From NCBI RefSeq assembly GCF_000003605.2, contig NW_003123903.1:99846-131233 (forward strand): DNA of 31,388 bases. Reading direction: 5' to 3'. The DNA is from Saccoglossus kowalevskii (lineage: Eukaryota > Hemichordata > Enteropneusta > Harrimaniidae). Shown here in pieces: positions 1-11,017 of the stretch. A program made the translations under genes and the position numbers. Below the pieces are notes generated by a model, which was not told the origin of the DNA, made no database searches, and worked only from the letters and a program-made list of their open reading frames with translations. Each line of letters begins with the position of its first letter. Position 1 is the stretch's first letter.

Positions 1-1557
1 ATCAATGAGCCTTTTAAACAGACACGACATGGCACTGACGTATAGAAATTGTTAGTGATGCAACTATTATCATGAACTACAAAGTGAATGGTCAGCTATG
101 AAAAGTGAACCTTGAGGGGAGAATACCTCCCCTCCCCGATAAAGTACACCAATCAATAACCGACTATACTGGTGTCAATAATACGCTATCATTATTAACT
201 TCTCGTTTTAAAAGCCCATGTGACACAAAGTTAAACGTGGTTAAGATAAACATTCAATATCTAAATCAAAACCTGAATTTAGTGAAAGCTTTTGTATTCA
301 AGCCCTGAATGAAAGAATGAAATCAGATCTACAGAAATTGCATAATATCTATCGGTAATCATAATAAGATGCTAATGATATGCAAACAAAAAGATATGCA
401 GAACAGATGCAAATGAGTTTTTTTTTTTTTTAAATTCTAAATATTTTGAATCATTCAAATTTTACCACAACATAAAATGGTAGAACAAGGTGGATCAAAT
501 ACGAATTACACCCAACATTTTTACACAGCAGGATCTGCGTATTTTGATAACAAGCTCATTTTCAATTTATGAGTTTCGGTAATTCAATTGGCTTCTTATT
601 ACACAATTATGCATATTATTGTGTGTACAGGGAGAAATCAGATCACATAACAGTGTTTTGTAAAATGACGAACTTATGGTATATACGGAAGACCTACATG
701 TGGTTACACCGGAAACAACAATCATAAATGTCTTATCATTCATGATAACAACTTACGACTTACCTATATTTAAAGTAGCTTGCAATCATTCAAATAAATG
801 ATTATATTTACTTGAATTTTGCAATATGGTTTTATTTTAAGATGTTGTTTACAAAACCCAGACAAAATTATGTGGTAAGCACATTACTTTTTGCATAAGA
901 TACACATTTTTGAGCTCGGTTTCTGTGAATAAAAGTTTTTTCCCATACCTCAAAATTATGTACTTAGAAAGAAATAAATAAATAAATAAATATATGATAT
1001 TTAATATTTCATGAATTATTAAGAAATTGTGAAAAATAATATTTACATGCATTTGTTATTAAATTTAATACTTTTATCTGTATTTCTATAGAAATTGTTC
1101 AAAAAATGTATTTTTTCCGTTCTTTTCATGTAGTTTTCTCTCAAAAAAAAAAAAAATTGGGAAAAGTTGATGAGGTGTCGAAATCAATACGGTAATTATG
1201 TTTCACCATTGGAACAGAAAACTGATGAATTTATCATCTCTTATTTATTATGATGAATACTCGTAATCAACCTTGATATGGGTATAGAGATAACAGTGAC
1301 ATTGCTTATATTGGTGGCAAACCTCTAAGTGAAAACTGTGTCAAAACTACATGTATTGATTGGCCAGCTGTTGATGTCACAAATGTGACTCAATGAACAT
1401 GCTTTACCACAGCTGTCACAAATATAGCACATTCACTCTGCTGGCGGTGCTGAATGACGTCAGTAACCAAAACCATACGAATACCATATTAGGCAAAACA
1501 CAAAATAATAACCCCAATATTAATAAAAATGAGTAATGCCCATATAAGCAAGCACCC
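1..1557. other. AT-rich non-coding stretch
   Basis: I see no convincing gene here. The stretch contains a 14-base T run at 418-431, an (AAAT)n tract at about 972-992, a 14-base A run at 1143-1156, a small perfect hairpin at 114-134 and a palindromic CRE-type octamer tgacgtca at 1455-1462. Short open frames exist but show neither codon-like composition nor splice signals that would set them apart from chance. Confidence 0.6.
114..134. repeat. Perfect 8-bp hairpin
   Basis: gaggggag (114-121) and ctcccctc (127-134) are exact reverse complements around the 5-base loop aatac. It is GC-rich in an AT-rich setting. No T-run follows and no function is evident. Confidence 0.6.
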
Positions 1558-1792
1558 CTATGTCAGACAAGTAAGCAAATAACACCGAATAAACGGCAAG
1601 GTAAAGAGGGGAAGACGTGTAGTGGCGTGAAGCTAGGCGATTAGGTGCCGTACGCGAGCGCCGGTTCGAGTCACGCACGCAGTACGTATTTACTATAATT
1701 AGACATAGTCTTTACCTTGCCGTTTATTCGGTGTTATTTGCTTACTTTACTTCCTATGTCGACAGCAACTATGAGTTTTCTATGTCAGACAA
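1558..1792. mobile_element. Foldback SINE-like insertion with tRNA-like core
   Basis: Two perfect 38-bp inverted arms lie at 1569-1606 and 1710-1747 (outer end aagtaagcaaataacaccg). They enclose about 100 bp that are markedly more GC-rich than the surroundings. That core carries a pol III B-box-like sequence. A 13-bp direct repeat, ctatgtcagacaa, occurs at 1558-1570 and 1780-1792. Its left copy abuts the left arm, as expected for a target-site duplication around a cargo of about 209 bp. There is no coding capacity. Known MITEs have inverted ends, while tRNA-derived SINEs have A/B boxes and target duplications of this length; this insertion shows both. Classification is inference, but the arms, the direct repeat and the GC-rich core are directly visible. 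Confidence 0.75.
1623..1673 (+). promoter_or_regulatory. tRNA-like pol III internal promoter (A/B boxes)
   Basis: ggttcgagtca at 1663-1673 differs from the B-box consensus GGTTCGANTCC only at the last base. A weaker A-box-like stretch, tggcgtgaagc, starts 40 bp upstream at 1623, which is normal A-to-B spacing. I could not fold the segment into a good cloverleaf: the T-stem mispairs and the acceptor pairing is poor. I therefore call it tRNA-derived or tRNA-like rather than a tRNA gene. It sits in the loop of the inverted-repeat insertion. Confidence 0.5.
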
Positions 1793-3224
1793 AATGGCTG
1801 CTTTTTAGTATAAATACAAAAATGAAGATTTGGGGTTAAAAACTGCTATTAAATTTAGTTTATTGTTTAATATGTTAAATTCACAGGCTATGATTAGTTT
1901 GTTATTCCTGCATAATAAAGACGATCACTTTAGAAGTTTGATGCGATAATAATTGTCATGTCTGACTTTTAAATATTAAGTAAAAAATTCAATGTATGTG
2001 TTACATGCAGTGACCTTTGCTATGTCTTAATGTTTAGAAAGTAAAGTAAACCTAAGACTATTCAAGGTTGAATGAATCTGCACAAATTGTATCAGTTTTT
2101 CAGAATTTATCTAATAAGTTCCATACAAGTGTAAAATAGAATTTTGTGTACGAGTGGGTCCCACAGGAATTGCAAATGAGGGTGAATGCATTATACCATC
2201 CACTTTTGTACATGTATACAAAAGATAACATTTTATAATACGTAACTTAATACACCACACATTTGTACTCTTAGAGTGTATTGAAAACACCACAATTGTT
2301 GTATTACTTATGTTGTTATGGGTCTCACTACTAGTGTAGAACAAATTGTTTGTTTATACCAAATTTCAATGGCCGCTGCTGAGTGATGACTGCGGACTGG
2401 ATAGACACAAATATGGTCAAATAAAATACAATTTACATGGATTTCCATGGGAAAAGCAAGTGGGAATAGAAAAAAACAGAACATATAATTGCATTACATA
2501 GTCCTCCTGAATTATTAAAGATATATAGTTTGAACGTGAGCAGTCATGGCATGCAAGTTATAATGGCTCCAGAACAGCATTTATTAAAACAAAATGGCTG
2601 CCAGTCAGCCATTTTTATCCAATCTAAAAAAGGAAATGACGTTCATCAAAGGCCTATTTATGACGCAGACACTGTAGTACAACACACATAATATCCAATG
2701 TATGTACCAAAATTAAACAAAATCCATCGATACACGACAAAGATCCGGAATGGTAGAAATGTTTGATTTTGGTAAATTTTTAGTACAAAAATGGCTGCCA
2801 AAATTAGGTCATCTTGAATCAGATGATGAATGAATGGGATGTAACCCTAACTTTGTAATTGAGAAAGTTAGACCTATCTTCATTGAGTGTAAAAACTTAA
2901 ACTACAATTTTTTTTTATTCTTACACACATTGCAAGATCTATCATATGGTAGATCTGTTTAAATATATTTTTGATCACTGCATTGTCAACACTTGCATGT
3001 ATTTTGAATTATGATTTTTCTATCAACACATTTAGTGTTTCTTAATTGACTGAACCACAGGATAAAAACAGACAATACAGTGGCTTACTGGAAATTATAA
3101 ATTCAATTAATTCAGCACAGCACATTTTAAAATGTTTATTTACAACTAAATAAACAGATTATTTTCTATCATATGAAGTGTTTGATCTGTTTTATGCGTT
3201 GTTCACCATACTATGATTACATGT
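1793..3224. other. AT-rich non-coding stretch
   Basis: No gene is recognisable. The word aaaatggctg recurs at 1793, 2591 and about 2788, suggesting decayed copies of a dispersed repeat. The wording around 2690-2760 (a run beginning near accaaaattaaac) resembles diverged invertebrate interspersed repeats, but I cannot assign a family. Confidence 0.5.
2591..2615. repeat. Perfect 10-bp hairpin
   Basis: aaaatggctg (2591-2600) and cagccatttt (2606-2615) are exact reverse complements with a 5-base loop, ccagt. The left arm matches the dispersed word seen at 1793 and about 2788. It may be the remnant of an inverted-repeat element. Confidence 0.6.
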
Positions 3225-3600
3225 GTTTACATCAGTGTGTGCGTTCACATCAGTGTGCGTTCACATCAGTGTGTGTGTTTATATCAGTGTGTGTGTTTAC
3301 ATCAGTGTGTATGCGTTTACATCAGTGTGTGCGTTTACATCAGTGTGCGTTTACATCAGTGTGTGTGTTTACATCAGTGTGTGCGTTTACATCAGTGTGC
3401 GTTTGCATCAGTGTGTATTTACATCAGTGTGTATTTACATCAGTGTGTGTTTACATCAGTGTGTGTGTTTACATCAGTGTGTGTGTTTACATCAGTGTGT
3501 GTGTTTACATCAGTGTGTGCGTTTACATCAGTGTGTGCATTTACATCAGTGTGTGCGTTTACATCAGTGTGTGCGTTTACATCAGTGTGTGCGTTTACAT
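3225..3600. repeat. Minisatellite, 21 copies of a 16/18/20-bp unit
   Basis: The core atcagtgtg starts at 3231, 3249, 3265, 3283, 3301, 3321, 3339, 3355, 3373, 3391, 3407, 3423, 3439, 3455, 3473, 3491, 3509, 3527, 3545, 3563 and 3581. The typical unit is gtttacatcagtgtgtgc. Spacings are only 16, 18 or 20, so length changes come from an embedded GT dinucleotide tract. The last seven spacings are all 18. Long open frames across the array, rich in Cys, Val, Tyr, Ile and Ser, are a by-product of the repeat rather than a gene. Confidence 0.95.
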
Positions 3601-5509
3601 GGTAAAATTTCACACAGCCATGCTGACCTTCATCATTTTTGTTCTCCTGAATGGTATTAAATCACCAAATTGCAAACACAGAAGTATATCCATGGTACCA
3701 CTAGGATTTCTTCGACGTTTACCATGTATATGTGGCTTCTTTTCATAAAAAAGTGTAATCTTAGAACTTCCCCCCCAAAAAATAATATGTCAAACACCGA
3801 ATGCATATTGGATTTGTGAGCGATTTACCATTGGATTGTAAGATAAAAAAAAAATGTCATCATATTTCAAACTTTTGTTTGGGTATAGTTATAAAATAAG
3901 TTTGTGGTTATCCTGAACTACTGGGAATTATTTTATGAAATTATACTTCTATAGATATTTCTATAGAAATAGTTTTAAAATGACCATTTTTGTATATTCT
4001 CAGACAATTTTTCTCCAATAAAATACGTTGTATAAATAAAATAAATGCTGATGACTTGTATCTAAATCAGCAATTATCCATTTGAGAAAAGAATAACATG
4101 ATCATATTTGTGCTTTTTATTTGATATGTTGAATGTCTGCAAACAAGCTTTAAGTAGAGTAATGTGTTGTTAATTGGCTCCAAAGCTACATGTATGCCAT
4201 CCCATAATAATAACAATATATATTTTTATCACATGTATCACGCAAAACCTATTGTGATATAACCCCTCCCCCCCACTAAACACTTTATCTGAATTTAATT
4301 GGTCCTCACACCCAATTTGAGACTATGATGTCACTGACTGACAATCTCCTGGGAGGCCAAACTCGTTTGTCGACTACAAAATATAATAACTTTAGAAATA
4401 TGGTCAATTTTATTGTTAAACACAATATATTGAGCATTTCGAACACTCATCAAAAGTCTTTTGGCAAATCTTTGAACATCACAGAATTTGTTTCTTCAAC
4501 TATACGATTGTAAAATGTGTGACATCACTGACAGAATCACCACAAAATTGTGCGAAAGGTTGCCAATGAATTGCTATAGCCAGATATATATTGATGAATA
4601 ATTTTGTTTGACCACAGAATACTGATGGTAAAACTGTGTTCAAGGAATTGTGCCCTGATAAACAAAAGAGATTGAATACACAAATTACAAAAGTGATGTT
4701 ACTTAATAAAAAAAATCACTACATTTATATTATGAGTCACTCATTAAATATGCTCTATTCATTGCATCTTTAGAAATACAAATTTCTATCAGTGGTTACT
4801 AAAAAATTAGAATATGAAAACTTTTTTTACAAGTGTTTTTTGCTGCACATCGCTGAAGCGTATAAGCAAGTTTTATGTTACTAGTAACTTATATGTTTGT
4901 ATTTTAATTTGTCTCTCTGCAATTAGTAGTACAATCTCGTCTTATAGATATTTAAAGTACATGTACGATACTGAGGTGTCTATATTATACATATGTTTCA
5001 GTTTTTCACATTACGATATGATTTAATATTTAATTTACATCATTACATAAAATTCTCATTGCATAATTTGATAGTTAATAGTAAATTGTAATAATTTTCA
5101 AATAACAATGTTACAAAAATGATAAAAACATATATTCAATCCCTGTTTTCATTTTTCTCCCCAATTTTTAATATCTATAAAGGCAAACAAAATGATACGT
5201 CACTGGAAAATCATTTGGGTGTCATTTCATAAAAAAAGTCACTCAAGACTTTTTTCTGGTTTCTGGGAGAAAAAATTTCAATAACAAAAATCACTACCCA
5301 ATCTTCTTTTTTTATTCTAAATATAATTATTTTTATAATAATTATAATATTTCCAGATTAACCTTAAAAAACAGCACAGAAATCTCAGTACTTAGAAATC
5401 AGAGACCTTCGAAACCTGATGGGTTTTATTAATGGCTTTTACAAAATGTTATAGTTATGGAACCTCTCAGGGGATCCCCCTGATTCAGTTCACCTATTTG
5501 TCCTTGCAG
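3601..5509. other. AT-rich non-coding stretch
   Basis: No gene is supported. There are short C runs near 3768-3776 and 4264-4276 and several A or T runs. A 43-codon open frame from the ATG at about 3619 has a hydrophobic start, but it emerges directly from the minisatellite and has no further support. Confidence 0.5.
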
Positions 5510-5593
5510 CCTAATAAAAAAGAGAAAACGATAGCAGAAAACAAATCAACACCAAAAATACTAAAAAAAACGATTGCCTTGATGTGCGCTTCA
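5510..5593 (+). CDS. Candidate internal exon, 28 codons (unknown gene)
   Basis: A good acceptor (pyrimidine-rich ctatttgtccttgcag ending at 5509) is followed by 84 bp open in phase 0 and a donor, tca|gtaaga, at 5594. The translation is lysine-rich, starts PNKKEKTIAENKS and ends ALMCAS. I do not recognise it, and no partner exons could be joined with confidence. Chance acceptor-ORF-donor combinations are common in AT-rich DNA, so this is a candidate to test against transcripts. Confidence 0.2.
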
Positions 5594-5895
5594 GTAAGAG
5601 TGATCAATTCAAAGAGTATATATATAGGCACATTGATTTGACGGTGATGACATTGTGTTATAGAATAGCACAGTGGTAATTGTAAAGACAGCTAAGTCAA
5701 ATAGATTGGTGGCTGTATTACGACCAAGGTCACGATAAATACAGCAGGAATCAATGAAGCAAGCATGAAATAGAATTGGGCACGTTAACAGACACACAAA
5801 ACAATAATGTACACACAGTATGTATAACACTGGCAGGCTGATGGCATATGTACGTATAGCATACCATAGCATAGAAGGCATTTATACATACATAC

Positions 5896-5957
5896 CGACG
5901 TTTTAACCGTGTCAAATCCAGACGTAAATCCATACGAGGAAGCTTTTTGGATTCCAT
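5896..5957 (-). CDS. Candidate first coding exon (unknown gene)
   Basis: On the minus strand an ATG at 5957-5955 has a strong Kozak context (A at -3, G at +4). It is followed by 20 codons plus 2 bases, reading MESKKLPRMDLRLDLTRLKR, and then a donor-like cg|gtatgtatg at 5895. The peptide is charged and lacks low-complexity bias. No in-frame stop occurs for nearly 40 codons upstream, so the true start is uncertain. Upstream on this strand, at 6088-6106, two tandem octamer-like words tatgctaat could be promoter elements. I do not recognise the protein and found no second exon. Confidence 0.22.
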
Positions 5958-6725
5958 TGTGACTGATAATTCAACTATATCCCACCCCGTGTGAAAGGAA
6001 AAATCCCACGAAAAGGGTGAGTACGGAACATAAACATTGAGTCTCCCAACACACACTAGTATGCCTACATACAACTTAGCGTATTATGCTAATTTATGCT
6101 AATGAGTGACTGACTGGCTGGTAGTTATTACTGCCTTGAAACCTAGAGGGGGGTGTGCAATATCTGTATTAAAAGGTCACCATGTCTATTATTTTGATCA
6201 GCTGGTAAAAAAAGAAAAATTAGAAAAAGATTAATGTATCAGAGGTGATCAGTGAAGCTCTGCCCGAGATCACCAGTGTTCAATTTATACTGATAAATAC
6301 ATCATCCACACCTTTGGGTTAACACATATTTTGTTACTCTGGATGTGAAAAGTTAGAAAACTCTACATTTTAAATATTACGAATGACTGGATACATGTAT
6401 TCATTTTTTTTTAATAAATGATCAATATTTTTGTTTTCTTTTTCATAAATTTATTTCACCATATATAAATATATAAAATATATAAAATTATATATTGAAT
6501 TTTGTTTTTCATGCCAACATGACAGACTCCTATTTTCATTATTTTAATTTTTTCTGTTTGTCGGTACAAATGATATACAGGAAGTTGGTAGCTTTATGGT
6601 TTCTGAATAGAACTACAGACATTTGTTAATTACTTTAATATTGAAACTAGGATAGTATTAGACACTGTACTATCGCCATGGAAAAGCTAACTTGTAGTTA
6701 CATGCGCATCAGATCATAAAACGCT
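5958..6725. other. Non-coding stretch, possible upstream region
   Basis: No gene is supported. Tandem tatgctaat words (variants of the POU octamer ATGCAAAT) lie at 6088-6106. An inverted pair ggtgatc/gatcacc lies near 6244-6276. AT-rich low complexity dominates 6400-6500. Confidence 0.4.
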
Positions 6726-7040
6726 ATAGGGGAGTCTACGTTTGCCGTCTCACATGAAGTGGTCAACAATGTAGGGGAGATTACAGTTGCCGACTCGTAC
6801 GAAGTGGTCAACACTGTAGGGGAGATTACAGTTGCCGACTCGTACGAAGTGGTCAACACTGTAGGGGAGATTACAGTTGCCGACTCGTACGAAGTGGTCA
6901 ACAATGTAGGGGAGATTACAGTTGCCGAATCGTATGAAGTGGTCAACACTGTAGGGGAGATTACAGTTGCCGACTCGTACGAAGTGGTCAACAATGTAGG
7001 GGAGATTACAGTTGCCGACTCACACGATAATAATAATTAT
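6726..7040. repeat. Minisatellite, seven 45-bp units
   Basis: The word gtaggggaga recurs exactly every 45 bp at 6771, 6816, 6861, 6906, 6951 and 6996. A degenerate first unit starts at 6726 and the last unit is broken at its 3' side. Internal units are nearly identical. Variants are acaatg/acactg before the marker and gactcgtac/gaatcgtat in one unit. Because 45 is a multiple of 3, both strands carry stop-free frames, for example a forward 15-residue period VVNTVGEITVADSYE. The substitutions include amino-acid changes, and there are no flanking exon signals, so I do not call it a gene. Confidence 0.95.
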
Positions 7041-9420
7041 GTTAGAAGTACACACAGCATTTTTGACTGATATTTTTTAGTCTAGAACTCAACATTTATC
7101 TCCATGGAAACTGAAATTATGCTGGCGTCCATTTTGAAATGGAAATTTTTCAAATCAACAAATATTTGTCACACAATCAATGCCACCTAGGTGTTACACA
7201 ACGAAAATTCTTAATTTCTGCTTAAATTGTGCTCATGGTCACAAGACCATTCATATTTATCTTCAATTTTCTGTTCAAATAAAAATCATAAATGTGTATA
7301 TGCGCCAGATAAATAGCAGGAATTTTTAAATTCTGTAAATATTTGAAATTGTGCAACACCTTTCTATAATTTGAAAAATAATAATCGGAAATATATTCAT
7401 AGTAATAATTCTTGTATTTATCCCACTTTTTTAATTTATTTTATTTTTTTTCCATCCATAGACCATATGTGAAACTAAAATTAAGGTTTTAATAATTTAA
7501 AAACTAATATTCTATTTTTATTCTATTCTAAGGACACAAAAGTGATTTGATCAATATTCACTACATATATCATACTCTTGAATAGGCGTCAATGACTACG
7601 GTAAAACTTTTAGGTATCAGGAAAGATTACAATAACACCTTAAGAAACTGCCGAAAAATCACAATTTCTTGGTGCCATTTAATTTATTTTTTAAAACCCA
7701 AACTTTTGTTTAACGGCCCAGGGCAAATTTACGGCAGAATCCGGTATTGGTGGATATTAAGTTTAAACAATCCCAATGAAACATACAATTACGGCAATAG
7801 ATCAAAAACTGTAAAAAAAAAATGGTCAATTGCAGGAAATACCACAAAAAGAAGCAGGTGTCACAGCAATCGATGTTGACAAAACAAACAGAACTGTTGA
7901 TCGTTGTGTAAACATTGATAAACACAGTGTACATTAAGGGAACTATCAAGTGAACAAACATTCAACTGAACAGTTGTTGATAACATAAATAGGTCAACTT
8001 GAACTTGCTTGCACTCTAGTGAAACCAAACATTTGAACAATGTCAATGAATAATATATCAGTCATATCTAACTGTTTAGAACCAAAAACCAACTAATTCA
8101 CATGTCTGAGCCAACCAATGCGTAAAGATTAGAAGTCGCTGCATTAGACGATTAGTCACATGTCAGGGCTCATCCTTCCACAAACCACCACCACCCACCC
8201 AAACACACACTTATACTCGCTTAACCTTTCATAATGTCAACTCTAATCCCAAACAAGTACTTAGTAGTTTCTATTTAGATATTTTAACGTCTTATGTAAT
8301 TTCCAGAATAATTACCGTAAGTATGAATGTTATGTGGATGTTTAAGGGTTTTGTTTGAGTACATTATATGAAAAAGAAAGAGAAAGTATGCAGCTAAATT
8401 TGAGATAAACAATCAAAACAAATAAAACAGAAAAATTTTTGAAAATTAATTTCAATAATTATTATTTTCTATTACCTAAACAAAAGTAGATTAGAAGCTT
8501 TTGACCATGTGTGTATTCAGTGTCTTTTATGTGGACTATAAAATGCTTCTCACGGTATCCAACAGAACAACTCAAAAGATAACCATTGACAACACGCGCA
8601 TAGCGGCCATCTTGTATTGCGTCATGTGTAAAAACGTGATGCTTCTACTTGGTTTAAATTATCAAAGAAAAGGTTTAACCATGTTTGTTTGAGTGAGTCA
8701 TTTGTCAAAAGATGTCAATCTTCAAAGTCATGACTACTATTAACAATTTATTAAGACAAATTTCTCTTTTAAAAGTCATGCAAAATAGTGAAATGTTGTA
8801 GCAGTCAAGCTTTCACTGTGAGAGACACGCGATTACGAGTACAGCAACTTTTAGTTTCACAAATCGTTTCTAGCGGGGAAAAGCAAAGAAATCTGTCATA
8901 AATATTTTATTCTTAAACAAAAGATAAAGCAAGCAGAACTGAGAATGATTATCACTGCCTTCAGTCTCATACTTTTAGCCTGAAACGTAATTACAATCAG
9001 TGCGAATCTTACGTGATGAAAGCATAAATCTTGCCCTGACTACAGGTCGTCATAGTCAGCGTTTGTTTGTTGTTAATTCTAGTAGATTAGGATTGGGGAA
9101 AGCTAATAAAGAATATCTTCTAGCAGGAATATTATCTGCACATGTGGCAATAAACAATGGATACAAAGATAATGTTAGGTTCTTTCGGGCAACTAGGGGC
9201 TCAAACATTTGAAATCATGGCGGTGGCTAGAAGAGTGTAACCAATGCAATTATTTCTTTCGCTGTGTCTTATCGATATGTTTTTATTTTTCTTGATTTTT
9301 CCTTCAACATCTTGCATCTTTTTCTCAGTGTCTAGCTTGTACTTTTTTTGAACAAATCATTGTTCATTGTTCTATTTTTAAAATAGCTGCAACATTAAGC
9401 GTGGAGAATAACGTGAAATA
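7041..9420. other. AT-rich non-coding stretch
   Basis: No recognisable gene. A C-rich patch at about 8176-8210 (ccaccaccacccaccc) is low complexity. An open frame at 9000-9212 (+) reads like ordinary protein (HSQRLFVVNSSRLGLGKANK within it), but it has no early ATG, no convincing splice sites and no family I recognise. Everything else is A/T-rich with short open frames. Confidence 0.45.
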
Positions 9421-9861
9421 AAACAAGCAGCCTCTCGACCGAGATAGCTCAGCTGTTAGCAATACACATTTTAATTTTAAAGAACTGATGATATCATTAG
9501 AAAATGAACAAATCTGAGAGAGGTCTACCCGGAGTACCTATATGTATAATATCAAAGCAATAGGACTTGCTGTTTTCAACAAGAATTTGAAAATATCACT
9601 ATTTACCAAAAATGACAAAAATATTCATAAAAATTAGAATTGAAGATATCATCACAAAATGAACAAATCTGAGAGAGGTCTAGTACATATAGAATAGAAT
9701 AGGTTTTAGGTTTTTTAGGTTATAATATCAAAGCAATTGAACTTGCGGTTTTCAACAAGAAGTTGAAAAAGTAAAAAGTTCACACGGTTGATGGACGGCG
9801 ACAACGGATGCTGACAGACAATCATGCACTCACATGATTGCTCTGCTTGACAAAGTCAACA
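9421..9861. mobile_element. Interspersed repeat family R1, copy 1 (2 units)
   Basis: This shares extended similarity, in the same orientation, with 17345-18043. Both begin aacaagcagcct, pass through a gagatagctc motif, and contain repeated units with gaacaaatctgagagagg, atatcaaagcaat and accaaaaatgacaaaaat. Both end near cgcttgacaaagtcaac or a close variant. This copy has two internal units whose marker aatatcaaag lies at 9548 and 9724. The 176-bp spacing is inflated by an insertion rich in aggtttt. The early tagctcagctg fits the pol III A-box pattern, but no B box follows. There is no coding capacity, so it is a non-autonomous element of unresolved class. Confidence 0.8.
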
Positions 9862-9947
9862 ACGGTAAAGTCTGTGTTACCATGGAAATGTGCCAGGGTC
9901 TCTTTTCATTTGTATGTAAGATCTGTTTTTTTGATTTTCTTAATTGC

Positions 9948-10071
9948 TAAAGTTAGAAGGATTAACGCTAATCAGGATAGCAGAACTTATGATTTTAGTT
10001 CATGTGAAAAGGTGAGAGAATGCTTTAAGTTACCAAAGCCAGACATCACAAAATTTGAAATTGGAATTTAG
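9948..10071 (+). other. Open frame, possible terminal exon
   Basis: Just downstream of the repeat, a frame with ordinary protein composition (RRINANQDSRTYDFSSCEK, then a Lys/Pro-rich end) runs to a stop at 10069-10071. It follows a pyrimidine-rich stretch and an AG near 9948. A donor-like gaaaag|gtgaga lies inside it, so an internal exon is also possible. I recognise no family and no ATG anchors it. Confidence 0.15.
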
Positions 10072-10287
10072 CTCTGAGGATCCACAGTCTTCCCATGTCT
10101 TCCCATGAGGAATGTATATAAATAAGAGTTTTAAAATAACTCAGTGAAGAGGAATGTAAAGCCATACAGACTGTGAGAGCAAATATACTATCACACAGCG
10201 TGATTGCAATGAAAATAAAAGGATCTTAAGAAAATGAAATCTATCCGTGACTGGAATTTTTACCAGCAGGTTCTTTGTCATACTGCA

Positions 10288-10301
10288 CCACTAGGTGGCG
10301 C
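10288..10301 (+). promoter_or_regulatory. CTCF-like motif 1
   Basis: ccactaggtggcgc matches the CTCF core CCASYAGRKGGCRS at every position. A second site in the same orientation starts 46 bp downstream. CTCF is conserved across bilaterians. Occupancy is inference. Confidence 0.5.
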
Positions 10302-10333
10302 TATTGCTTTTACATGGGGAAGGTAAATATCTG

Positions 10334-10347
10334 CCACTTGGTGGCGC
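10334..10347 (+). promoter_or_regulatory. CTCF-like motif 2
   Basis: ccacttggtggcgc matches the CTCF core with one mismatch (T for A at position 6). It has the same orientation as the site at 10288 and shares the gtggcgct tail, so the two may be a short local duplication. Confidence 0.4.
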
Positions 10348-10369
10348 TCTGACTAATTTTAAATTTCAG

Positions 10370-10466
10370 GTTGTTTTCTCACCTTGCACGATCAAACTGT
10401 ATAATAGTTACACGTGCATGTACCGTGACTGCAAGAACCAGTCGTTCACACCCGAAGATGAAAAAG
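10370..10466 (+). CDS. Candidate exon A, 32 codons, phase 0 to 1
   Basis: An acceptor, aaatttcag, ends at 10369. It is followed by 97 bp without a stop and then a donor, aaaag|gtatca, at 10467. The translation has three cysteines and reads like an ordinary globular segment (ends CKNQSFTPEDEK). It joins in frame to candidate exons at 10580 and 11018. CpG content is higher than in the surroundings. I do not recognise the protein, no start exon is visible, and the model could be chance. Confidence 0.22.
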
Positions 10467-10579
10467 GTATCATTTGTTATCAAATAACCATGTATTTATT
10501 GCTGTGAATAACTCCTGGCCTACGATGTCATAGCAGACCGCGAAGTCAGTGGTGAAAAGTTAGTGACATTTGTTACCAG

Positions 10580-10636
10580 ACATTTGCGTGCTTGTCGGCA
10601 AAAATGTTCGACGGTCTATACCGGGAGTTCTTTTAG
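10580..10636 (+). CDS. Candidate exon B, phase 1 to 1
   Basis: An acceptor, tttgttaccag, ends at 10579. It is followed by 57 bp open in the phase required by exon A (2 bases, 18 codons ICVLVGKNVRRSIPGVLL, 1 base) and a good donor, tttag|gtgagg, at 10637. The intron from exon A would be 113 bp. A second frame of the same segment is also open, which lowers the evidential weight. Confidence 0.2.
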   Translation, partial: TFACLSAKMFDGLYREFF

Positions 10637-11017
10637 GTGAGGTCAGAGTGAACTTAATTTATAAATGATACTGGATTCTTGCATACTTGCAGAAAATGAA
10701 ACTATTTTGGATAAATTTTACTTAATTATTGATTCCAGTAATAAATATGTATAGCACATTTTTCCGTGCAATCAATTTTCATTTACTTCTGTGCAATGCA
10801 TTGTAATCCAAATTAATTCCAGTTTAGTATTGCACAAGTTTAATCATCAGATGAACCATAGCATTGAATTGGTTTAAACTCAAAATGTACTAGCTTTTGA
10901 ATTTCTTGGTTGCTACATCATTGAACACATGCATACAATTTCATAAACCTGGAATTTGTGAGCAAGTTTGGGCTTCACAGGATGAATACACACACATGCT
11001 TGGCCTTTTCCTCACAG

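Noticed and set aside
1612-1690. A true tRNA gene
   Set aside because: The B box is good, but the T-stem and acceptor stem do not pair and the segment sits between inverted arms. I treat it as tRNA-like only.
3225-3600. CRISPR-like array
   Set aside because: The repeats are contiguous with no unique spacers and the context is eukaryotic, so it is a minisatellite.
3173-3748. Long overlapping open frames in all three forward frames over the minisatellite
   Set aside because: They arise because the repeat unit contains no stop in any frame. The peptides are pure repeat translations with no independent coding support.
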